A stretch of 64,000 bases of DNA from Nitrospinaceae bacterium (GTDB taxonomy: Bacteria > Nitrospinota_A > UBA7883 > JAJDBK01). Shown here piece by piece: positions 56,845 through 64,000 of the stretch (position 1 is the stretch's first letter; every line of letters begins with the position of its first letter). Under the pieces are notes generated by a model that worked only from the letters and a program-made list of their open reading frames with translations, ran no database searches and had not been told where the DNA came from. The translations under genes and the position numbers were made by a program. The DNA lies in contig JAJDBK010000011.1 in the NCBI GenBank assembly GCA_029261405.1, forward strand, positions 62,001 through 126,000, written 5' to 3'.

Positions 56845-58089
56845 ATGCTTGACGACAACTTTTTCTTCTCCCGTATAAAGCGGCGTATCGCCAGAGTTTT
56901 ACGCCTGGGCGGGAATGCCGATCCGGTCAAGGAGGATCACACGCCCGTAGCCCTCTGTCCTTTCCCCTGGTCATACATGATGATCCTGCCGGACGGTTTT
57001 GTGCGGACCTGTTGTTACAATGTTACGAGGCTGGGCAACATAAACGAAAGTTCGTTTGATGAGATATGGAATGGCGAGAAGTATATTGCGCTCCGTTCGG
57101 CCCTTGTAAACGGTGATTACGAATCGTCGGGATGTGTCGGGTGTCCCCTTTACGAACGCTCGGGGGTGCAGATAGAGACCGCCACGCAAAACCGGCTTCT
57201 CTTCTCCGACGGAACACCCGACCAGATAGAAAACGCGAGGAAAATCCATCAGGAGATGGTTGATAAAAAAACGACGCTCGAAGGAAAACCGGTGGCGTTG
57301 GCGTTGGAGCTTTCCCACGCTTGCAACTACGACTGTGAGTTTTGTTTCCAGCAGGATAAAACCATCGGAATAAAAATAGACAGGCTTGAGGGGATTAAGG
57401 CCGACTGTCTCACCTCGGTGCGGGAGCTTATTATGACTGGCGGCGACCCGCTGGCTTACAAGGAGAATATCAGGCTTCTTGAAAGTTTTACAGAAGAGCA
57501 GTCGGAAAAACTGTTCGTGGAGTTTTACACCAACGGCGCCCTGCTCGACCGTCATTGGGAGCTACTGGAAAAGTTTCCGAATGTTTTCGTGGTGATAAGT
57601 CTGCATTCCCTTGACGATAAGACCTACCGCAGAATAATGAAGACAACAACACCGGTCAAAAGGGTTGTGGAGAATATCGACCACTTCCTCGACGCGGGGA
57701 AAGATCGGCATGGTTGGCGTGTGAGCGTTACGAACATACTGATGAAAAGCACCGTCACGGAGGCGTATGAACTGGCGAAATTCGCGGTGGAACGGGATTG
57801 CGAACTGAGTTTTACATACCTGCACGGTGACATGGAGGAGAACATCTACCTCTACCCGTTTAATATGGAAGACGAGTCGAAAGTTTTAGAGGAACTCGAC
57901 CGTGCAATTTCCTACCTCTCGTCAAAGGGCGAAAAGTATAGTGTGGCGCACAACAATCTAAAGCACCTTAAGGAAAAACTCTTTAACGACCCCAGGCCAT
58001 CCAGGGAAGATTATGAAAAGTGGAAACAGGATGGTGAGAACGAAACCTGCGCATACGACAAATGTTATGAAATGTTCAGCCAGAGATAA
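56845..58089 (+). CDS. radical SAM protein with N-terminal SPASM-like domain
   Basis: 414 aa. Residues 38-100 hold Cys38, Cys56/57, Cys97 and Cys100 around DGFVRTCCYNVTRLGNI, which is the SPASM-type auxiliary cluster domain. It comes before the radical SAM core with C160-x3-C164-x2-C167 (CNYDCEFC). SPASM domains normally follow the core. The MTGGDP segment of the core is normal. The substrate is unknown; the neighbours point to a sugar or glycan. It lies 49 bases after asnB. Confidence 0.9.
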   Translation: MLDDNFFFSRIKRRIARVLRLGGNADPVKEDHTPVALCPFPWSYMMILPDGFVRTCCYNVTRLGNINESSFDEIWNGEKYIALRSALVNGDYESSGCVGCPLYERSGVQIETATQNRLLFSDGTPDQIENARKIHQEMVDKKTTLEGKPVALALELSHACNYDCEFCFQQDKTIGIKIDRLEGIKADCLTSVRELIMTGGDPLAYKENIRLLESFTEEQSEKLFVEFYTNGALLDRHWELLEKFPNVFVVISLHSLDDKTYRRIMKTTTPVKRVVENIDHFLDAGKDRHGWRVSVTNILMKSTVTEAYELAKFAVERDCELSFTYLHGDMEENIYLYPFNMEDESKVLEELDRAISYLSSKGEKYSVAHNNLKHLKEKLFNDPRPSREDYEKWKQDGENETCAYDKCYEMFSQR

Positions 58090-58101
58090 GATCTGGAACC
58101 G

Positions 58102-60414
58102 ATGAAACAGCCCGACACTTTTTTGCCACATTGGGGATATGTAAAACGCGCGCTCCACTCCGTCTGTAAGGAGTCGCGGTTTATCAATACTGTGGTGTCG
58201 GGGCTTGAGATGCGTTTCGGAGTGGAGGAGGTGGTCAGTATGCCGCAGTTCATGGCGGTATGCCCCACGGGACAGTGTAACGCCATCTGCTCATTCTGCT
58301 CGGTGACGACCAACCGGGACGGCATAACAAAAAAACAACTGCCGTTCGACAAGATGGTGGCTATGATCGCTCCCGCCAGGAAAACCGTTCACAGTTTCGG
58401 CGTGGAAGGCAACGGCGAACCGACGTTGTACGATCAGTTCGACGAGATGATAAATCTGCTCACCGACGAAGGGGCGAAGATTTACCTGATTACCAACGGT
58501 GAACGGCTGACCGGACCCCAGATCGACAAGCTGACCTCCGGCGTTACCAGTTTTGTGAATTTTTCCCTCAACTCAGCTACAGCGGCTACCCATCGCAAGG
58601 TGATGGGCTTAAAACGGTTCGATACGGTGGTGTCGAATATCAAGGATCTTATAAACAAAAGACCACATCCCAAATGGCCGCAGGTATCGGCGTCGTTTGT
58701 TGTGACCGCCGATAACGTGCATGAGGTGCGCGACTTTCTCCGGCTGGCGGGCGAAGAGATCGGGGTGAACCCGGTGATGGTGCGCCCCTTATCGGAGATT
58801 GCCAACGAAGGTGGATCGGTGGAGGATACCCGTAGCCTCGTACCGTATGAGAGCGATATCCGGGATATGCTCGAATCGGTAAAAGAGTATTTTGAGGATG
58901 TTGCGCCGACTTTCGAGGTGGGGCTGGAACCGTCGAATTTCAAGGTTTTCCGGCAGGATCCGCTACAAAAAGTCGTAGCCCCCACAGGATACGAAGGCAG
59001 GTTGCTGGCGCCGAGACGTGGCGACTGGAATGTGGCGCAGGAGAGCGTATCGGCAAGCTGGTATCTCGACAGTGTGACGATTTCGTGCGGTGAGCGGACC
59101 TCCGAAGGCGCGATGATCAAAAGCAACCCGATCCCGGTTAACAGAGAGAGTGATCTTGTTTTCGAGGCGAAACTCGGTTGCGACACTCCATCGCAGGTGA
59201 CCGTTTTGATACTCTCCCCGGACGGCGCAACGGTTATTGCCGAAAAGCGGATCGATTTTTGTGAGAAGGGTGAAACGGATAACGTTGAGATCGCCTTTAA
59301 CACCACAGATAATAAAACCGTGATCATCTCTGTCGCCTCTCCTGGTGGAGCGGCGCAGTTTAATATCGACTTTCTTCGACTCAGATCGATTCAGGTAATA
59401 CCCCAGCAGGAGTTTGTCCTGCCCGGTTCGAGCCGGTGGGAGGTTTCGTCTCCCGGCGCCGAGGTGAAGTGGACAGGCAACAGTGTTGCGTTCAAATGGA
59501 GCGGCGAGCCGTCCCGCTACCTTCTGTCGAGCTATTTTACCGAGTGTTTGCAGGGGGAGGATATTGTCATCCCCCTTTTGAGCGATATAAAATCGGGCAG
59601 TGTCGGTCTTGGTATTTTGACCGAAGACGGGTCAAACTGGATTCAGACCATCACCCTTGAACCGGGAAAACATGAATACAAACTCTCGATCAACAGCGGA
59701 ACCAACAGAAAAGTACGAATAGTCTTCTTCTCCCATGGTGAGGAGGATCTGGTCGGATCAGTGACATGGACCGACGGCATGGCCGAGGCTGTCAGGTTTG
59801 ATGAAAACTGGGACAGGAAACCCGATTCAAAAGCGCGTAAAACCTTCGGAATCCTGATAAACCCCATTGAAGGCCCGATCACCATAGAGCTTCTCCAGAC
59901 CAAGGCGGTAAGCGCAGTCAAGCTGGTCGGGTATGTCCTGCTCTACTCCGGCAGGAAGCTAAAGGAGTTTATCAAGGGCCCGAAAATAAAATATTATTGC
60001 CAGAAACCGTGGCGTGACCTGAACAACCTGACGGTCGATGGTCGTCTCGATGTCTGCTGTATCGCCACAGGGGAGAGCCAGAAAGGTTACGCCCTTGGCA
60101 ACATGTTCACCGACAAATTTCAGGATTCGTGGAACGGCGGGATGGCCAGAAAGTTTCGCAAAACAGTCAACACGTCAGAAAAACTGCCTCCGTGCGAAAG
60201 ATGCCCCATGGCTATGGACAACGTCACGGTGTCGTTTCATTACGACAGAAGCGTTAACAGGTTTAACGAGGCGGTATCGGAAATCATGGAGACTGCGCCG
60301 GGTGGTGAAAGGATCACAACGGTATTAACGAAAGTTTTCAGGCTGTTCATGGCTGTCGTCAGCAGGCTGAAATCTGTTTTCGCCGACCAGCTTACATTCA
60401 GAAAGTTATGGTAA
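58102..60414 (+). CDS. radical SAM protein with two inserted beta modules and C-terminal SPASM-like domain
   Basis: 770 aa. The radical SAM core (about 50-290) has C59-x3-C63-x2-C66 (CNAICSFC) and VEGNGEPTLYDQF. Two beta-rich modules follow, A at about 300-432 and B at about 437-563; B contains GSVGLGILTEDGSNWIQT. At about 630-705 is a SPASM-like domain (C633, C652/653, C698, C701; NLTVDGRLDVCCIATGES). Module B is clearly like the insertion in the oxidoreductase at 60473. I infer a radical enzyme that acts on a glycan held by these modules. The gene starts 12 bases after the previous radical SAM gene. Confidence 0.9.
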   Translation: MKQPDTFLPHWGYVKRALHSVCKESRFINTVVSGLEMRFGVEEVVSMPQFMAVCPTGQCNAICSFCSVTTNRDGITKKQLPFDKMVAMIAPARKTVHSFGVEGNGEPTLYDQFDEMINLLTDEGAKIYLITNGERLTGPQIDKLTSGVTSFVNFSLNSATAATHRKVMGLKRFDTVVSNIKDLINKRPHPKWPQVSASFVVTADNVHEVRDFLRLAGEEIGVNPVMVRPLSEIANEGGSVEDTRSLVPYESDIRDMLESVKEYFEDVAPTFEVGLEPSNFKVFRQDPLQKVVAPTGYEGRLLAPRRGDWNVAQESVSASWYLDSVTISCGERTSEGAMIKSNPIPVNRESDLVFEAKLGCDTPSQVTVLILSPDGATVIAEKRIDFCEKGETDNVEIAFNTTDNKTVIISVASPGGAAQFNIDFLRLRSIQVIPQQEFVLPGSSRWEVSSPGAEVKWTGNSVAFKWSGEPSRYLLSSYFTECLQGEDIVIPLLSDIKSGSVGLGILTEDGSNWIQTITLEPGKHEYKLSINSGTNRKVRIVFFSHGEEDLVGSVTWTDGMAEAVRFDENWDRKPDSKARKTFGILINPIEGPITIELLQTKAVSAVKLVGYVLLYSGRKLKEFIKGPKIKYYCQKPWRDLNNLTVDGRLDVCCIATGESQKGYALGNMFTDKFQDSWNGGMARKFRKTVNTSEKLPPCERCPMAMDNVTVSFHYDRSVNRFNEAVSEIMETAPGGERITTVLTKVFRLFMAVVSRLKSVFADQLTFRKLW

Positions 60415-60433
60415 CGCGCCAAAGGGCGGTATG

Positions 60434-60442
60434 TGGTAAAAT
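60434..60442 (+). promoter_or_regulatory. extended -10 element before the second oxidoreductase gene
   Basis: TGGTAAAAT is an extended -10 (TGn plus TAAAAT, 5/6) about 31 bases ahead of the ATG at 60473. No good -35 is seen. It may give extra transcription inside the operon. Confidence 0.35.
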
Positions 60443-60472
60443 CCACTGTTTTTCACCAATTAACGGAAAATA

Positions 60473-63112
60473 ATGCGTCAAATACTGCTCAATGGTAGCG
60501 GGGCGGTCATAGCCCGGACACCAAGACCGGCGGTTGAACGGGGCCACGTCCTGATCCGGGTTCGCAGGTCGATGATAAGCGTCGGCACCGAAATTGCCTC
60601 CATACGGCCTTCCACAGCCGAAGTTCCTGTGACAGAACAGGCGAAAGAGTACGCTGGTCTGGCCCGAACCTATCTCGGACTCGCCATGAAAAATCCGGGC
60701 AAAGCTGTTCGCCGCGTCGGGAAAATAACAAAAAGCGTCATTAACGCTCTTGCCGTAAAATCGAGCGACCCACAGGGGGAGAGCGTGGAGCGGCAGGGGG
60801 ATGTGGTCTGGTCGAAGTCGTCTGCGAAAAGCATGGAGAGAGTCGGCTCCTCCCTTGAGATAGTTACCGATAACTCCTCAGGTGGTTATCAGGCGTTATC
60901 CCAGCTATTTACGTTAGAAGAGGGAAAAACTCCCATCGTTCGCGTATCAGGTGAGGTAAAAGAGGGAATTGTTTCTATCGGCCTGCTCAACGACGACGGT
61001 ACCAAATGGCTCGGACAACGATCATTCGATAAAGGCCGGTTCGACGATAAGCTGATTTTCGACCCGCAAGGGAGAGAAGGATTCACCCTCGTGGTGGCAA
61101 ACGCCGGGCTTGAGGTCGAGTCTAAAGTCACCATCGAAAACGTGGAGGTCTTTTTAGGCTCTCCCACAGAGGGTGGACTCCCCTTAAGCGAGCTTGAGGA
61201 TCAGGGGTGGAACGTCGGATACTCAGCCGCAGGTGAGGTTATTGCCATCGGAGCCGGGGTGACCGGGTTCGTGGTGGGGGATAAAGTCGCGTGCGGTGGC
61301 GCCGGGAAAGCCAACCACGCCGATTACGTCTCTGTCCCCCGCAACCTCGTATGCGGGATACCGGACGGCGTTTCGATGCGGGAGGCGGCCACCACCACCG
61401 TTGGAACCATAGCCCTGCAAGGAGTCAGACGTACAGCTCCGCAACTAGGGGAGAGTGTGGCGGTTCTCGGACTCGGACTGATAGGCCAGATCACGACCCA
61501 GCTACTCAGAGCCTCCGGGTGCAACGTCATCGGGCTTGACCTGAGCGAAAAGAGGGTCGCAAGAGCCAAAACCCTCGGCATGACCGATGGCGCCAGCGAC
61601 GAAACCGAATTCAGGGCGATCATACGCGACAGAACAGGCGGCAAAGGCGTTGACCGCACAGTCATAACAGCGGCCACAAAATCGGATGCGGTAATAAACC
61701 TCGCCATGGAGATAACCCGCATGAAAGGCAGGGTCGTCATAGTCGGCGATGTAGGCCTTAATGTTGCGAGGGCGCATTTCTACAAAAAAGAGATCGACCT
61801 TATGATGAGTTCCTCCTACGGACCGGGGAGGTACGACCGGTCTTACGAAGAGGATGGAATCGACTACCCGCAAAGTTATGTGCGCTGGACACTCAACCGG
61901 AACATGGGCGCTTATATGGATGCAGTAGCCACGGGCAGGCTTAACGTCACAGCCCTTATCGACCGGGAAATTACCATCGACAAGGCCCCGGAGCTATATT
62001 CTGAACTCGCCAAAGGGACAGGAGACGCCCCGCTGGGTGTGATAATCGAATACCCGGATGACAAACGGGAGCTTTCGGAGCCAGCCGAGTCATGCTCCAT
62101 AAAAATTCGTGGAAGCAGAAACGCGCCCGACTGGCCGTTACGTTACGCGCTGGTAGGCGCTGGCGCTTTCGGAACATGTATGCTGGTCCCGCAGATGGCC
62201 AAAAGGAAAGATCGTTTCTTTTTAAGAGGGGTGGTAAGCCGCGACGCCGTGCGTGGAGGCAACTTTGCCAGAGCGAATCAGGTGGAGCTTTTTACATCCA
62301 GCATCGACGAAGTTCTGGCGGACCCCGACATAGATCTTGTGGTGATAGCGACCCGTCACAGTGACCACGCCGAGCAGGTAATAAAAAGCCTTGAAGCGGG
62401 GAAACACGTTTTTGTGGAAAAACCGCTGGCCATGACATGGAAAGAACTCGACCGGATCGTGGAGCTGTATAGCGGGCTTGAGGTCAGGCCCTCACTTATG
62501 GTTGGGTTCAACCGGCGCTTCTCCCCGGCGATGACGGCCCTGATGTCGGCCATAGAAGGGCGGCGGTCCCCCCTGATAATGCACTACCGGTTAAACGGCG
62601 GTTTCATTCCAGCAGACAGTTGGATTCACGGTCCGCAAGGTGGGGGAAGAAATATCGGTGAGGCGTGCCATATGTACGACGTTTTCCGGTCTCTGGCAAA
62701 AGGGCCTGTGACCGCAGTCACCGCATCCGCCATCAACCCTGGCGATACCCCCTACCAATGCAACGACAACTTCTGCGCTACAGTTACTTATGAGGATGGA
62801 AGCGTCGGCAACCTTGTCTATACAGCCCTTGGACCTAAACAGGGCTTACCGAAAGAACGGGTGGAGGTCTACTGCGATGGTGAGGTATATATACTTGATG
62901 ACTACAAATCGTTGACAAGAGCAAGCGACGGCGAAATTCTGTGGCAGAGTGATGAGGTGGACAAGGGGCATTTTTCGGAACTGAGTCTCTTTGGGGACTC
63001 TATCGCCCAAAACGGAGAACCGCCCATATCTTTCGATGATATCGTCGAAACGACCGCAGTGGCTCTTACAGTCGAGGATCTTATAACTGGCGTGGAAACC
63101 TTGCATGAATAA
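60473..63112 (+). CDS. bi-domain oxidoreductase with inserted beta module
   Basis: 879 aa. The same two-part plan as the paralogue at 52675: dehydrogenase (to about 540; NVGYSAAGEVIAIG, AVLGLGLIGQITTQ, SSSYGPGRYDR) and Gfo/Idh/MocA domain (about 555-879; YALVGAGAFG, HVFVEKPLAM). The difference of 167 residues is mostly an insertion at about 103-230, right before the GYSAAG segment. It matches module B of the radical SAM protein upstream (EGIVSIGLLNDDGTKW against SGSVGLGILTEDGSNW). It probably acts on the same bound glycan or carrier. The stop overlaps the next start by eight bases. Confidence 0.92.
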   Translation: MRQILLNGSGAVIARTPRPAVERGHVLIRVRRSMISVGTEIASIRPSTAEVPVTEQAKEYAGLARTYLGLAMKNPGKAVRRVGKITKSVINALAVKSSDPQGESVERQGDVVWSKSSAKSMERVGSSLEIVTDNSSGGYQALSQLFTLEEGKTPIVRVSGEVKEGIVSIGLLNDDGTKWLGQRSFDKGRFDDKLIFDPQGREGFTLVVANAGLEVESKVTIENVEVFLGSPTEGGLPLSELEDQGWNVGYSAAGEVIAIGAGVTGFVVGDKVACGGAGKANHADYVSVPRNLVCGIPDGVSMREAATTTVGTIALQGVRRTAPQLGESVAVLGLGLIGQITTQLLRASGCNVIGLDLSEKRVARAKTLGMTDGASDETEFRAIIRDRTGGKGVDRTVITAATKSDAVINLAMEITRMKGRVVIVGDVGLNVARAHFYKKEIDLMMSSSYGPGRYDRSYEEDGIDYPQSYVRWTLNRNMGAYMDAVATGRLNVTALIDREITIDKAPELYSELAKGTGDAPLGVIIEYPDDKRELSEPAESCSIKIRGSRNAPDWPLRYALVGAGAFGTCMLVPQMAKRKDRFFLRGVVSRDAVRGGNFARANQVELFTSSIDEVLADPDIDLVVIATRHSDHAEQVIKSLEAGKHVFVEKPLAMTWKELDRIVELYSGLEVRPSLMVGFNRRFSPAMTALMSAIEGRRSPLIMHYRLNGGFIPADSWIHGPQGGGRNIGEACHMYDVFRSLAKGPVTAVTASAINPGDTPYQCNDNFCATVTYEDGSVGNLVYTALGPKQGLPKERVEVYCDGEVYILDDYKSLTRASDGEILWQSDEVDKGHFSELSLFGDSIAQNGEPPISFDDIVETTAVALTVEDLITGVETLHE

Positions 63113-64000
63113 ATCAGAATATATCTACATCGATGGCTCCCTTACATGGTCGGGGCTGTTAACAAACGACGAACTGGGAGCTTATACCGAACGGCACAAG
63201 ATCGAGCTGAAAGTTCCCGAACTCTCCCGCATTGACAACCTGGAGGCGGTATACGGCGATTCGGGCGCCAATGGTGTTGTTGTCGGCATGAACCACGGCT
63301 ACCCGGAGAGGGCTATCCTGAAATTTTCCCGTCAGGTGATCCATGAAGGTGGAAAAGTCTTTTACCACTGGCCGAAAGAGAGCGCCGTTGAGGTGATCGA
63401 CAATGAGCGGGTGACAAGCTACTACATACTCATCTTTGTAGTGGCGGTTCATTGCAGAATGGTACAGCTTGGCGTAACCCGGATAGCCGGAAAGATCCTG
63501 CGCCGTCTGAAAATTTTACCGCCCGTCGGCGCCCCGGTTCAATATACCGAAGAGGTAGCGGCTCCTGTCAACCCGGTTGTGATAGCCGCCGCCAACGCCT
63601 CGGATGACGCTGACTCGATCTTTAACAATGCCAGTCCGGTACCCCTCGCGGTTTCAGATATACCGACTGAAAAAAACCGCCTTCCCGGTTGTGGTGTTTA
63701 TTTGAGGCTCGATTTCTGGGCGAAAATATCCTCCGGCGGGAGTTACGGACACACCTGTTACATCGCAAAGGAACTTGCGGCCACCACCGAAAGGTTTACC
63801 GCTTTTATGGCCAACGAATACGACCTGCTCGATGAGTTGGGAGTTCATCAGGTGGAGGTTCCATACGCTCCAAACTACTGCGGTGAAGAGAAAGACCTGG
63901 TGATGGCGACCGAGAGTTACGTCAAGGTCTTGCGTCCCGCCCTCGCCGCTTTGCGTCCCGCTTATATATACGAACGTATATGTCTCGGTAACTACACCAG
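63105..64000 (+). CDS. probable glycosyltransferase, 3' end outside window (partial)
   Basis: The ATG at 63105 overlaps the end of the oxidoreductase gene by eight bases and the frame is open to the edge (298 codons seen). The part seen starts MNKSEYIYIDGSLTWSGLL. Residues 200-298 include DFWAKISSGGSYGHTCYIA and MANEYDLLDELGVHQVEVP, which resemble the N-terminal acceptor half of GT4 enzymes; the GGSYGH segment is a typical glycine-rich loop. There is no signal peptide. The C-terminal donor half lies beyond the window, so the call is provisional. Confidence 0.65.
   Translation, partial: MNKSEYIYIDGSLTWSGLLTNDELGAYTERHKIELKVPELSRIDNLEAVYGDSGANGVVVGMNHGYPERAILKFSRQVIHEGGKVFYHWPKESAVEVIDNERVTSYYILIFVVAVHCRMVQLGVTRIAGKILRRLKILPPVGAPVQYTEEVAAPVNPVVIAAANASDDADSIFNNASPVPLAVSDIPTEKNRLPGCGVYLRLDFWAKISSGGSYGHTCYIAKELAATTERFTAFMANEYDLLDELGVHQVEVPYAPNYCGEEKDLVMATESYVKVLRPALAALRPAYIYERICLGNYT

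Overview
The window comes from a diderm (Gram-negative) bacterium of moderate GC content. Genes for outer-membrane lipopolysaccharide (lptD, gmhA, an MsbA-type flippase, a heptosyltransferase-like GT9, an O-antigen ligase), motility and signalling (MotB, a methyl-accepting chemoreceptor, two GGDEF proteins, PseG) and many lipobox lipoproteins support this. GTG and TTG starts are common. I cannot place the organism at species level. The mix resembles deltaproteobacterial or Nitrospinota-like genomes, which is an impression and not a proof. I saw no rRNA, tRNA, CRISPR array, prophage or transposase gene.

Layout. 1-13400: a MotB-like protein with an N-terminal zinc ribbon and a small lipoprotein (minus); enolase and an FtsB-like protein (plus); a hemerythrin-chemoreceptor fusion; a low-GC patch (5499-6874) with one small membrane-protein gene between palindromic repeats; CreD with a fibronectin-type lipoprotein (minus); a pentapeptide-repeat lipoprotein, an SH3b protein and a membrane diguanylate cyclase (plus). 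13429-29441: mostly housekeeping, with a two-part glycosyltransferase, purL, a methyltransferase, a secreted lipoprotein, DUF1697, a branched-chain aminotransferase, an FmdB zinc ribbon, queC, a TIGR04282 transferase, alaS, a response-regulator diguanylate cyclase, an M48 peptidase and a DksA-type protein.

29529-36497 is one tight minus-strand run: B12-type radical SAM, unknown protein, GT9, MsbA-like ABC exporter, lipoprotein glycoside hydrolase, O-antigen ligase. Overlaps of 1-4 bases point to a co-transcribed cell-surface glycan module. 36624-48481 mixes an acyltransferase, three acidic or fibronectin-type lipoproteins, a methyltransferase plus gmhA, pseG, lptD, nhaA and a zinc-finger protein.

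50319 to the right edge is a plus-strand polysaccharide operon: wecB, wecC (UDP-ManNAcA supply), a bi-domain oxidoreductase, an asparagine-synthase-type amidotransferase, two radical SAM/SPASM proteins, a second and larger bi-domain oxidoreductase, and a probable glycosyltransferase cut by the window end. The most interesting signal is here. A beta-rich module of about 125 residues appears twice inside the second radical SAM protein and once more as an insertion in the second oxidoreductase, while the neighbouring oxidoreductase paralogue lacks it. I infer a shared glycan- or carrier-binding module that brings unrelated enzymes to one substrate. A second recurring theme is a set of short palindromic intergenic repeats (GTGG-N5-CCAC type) and a MITE-like element at 48618-48859.
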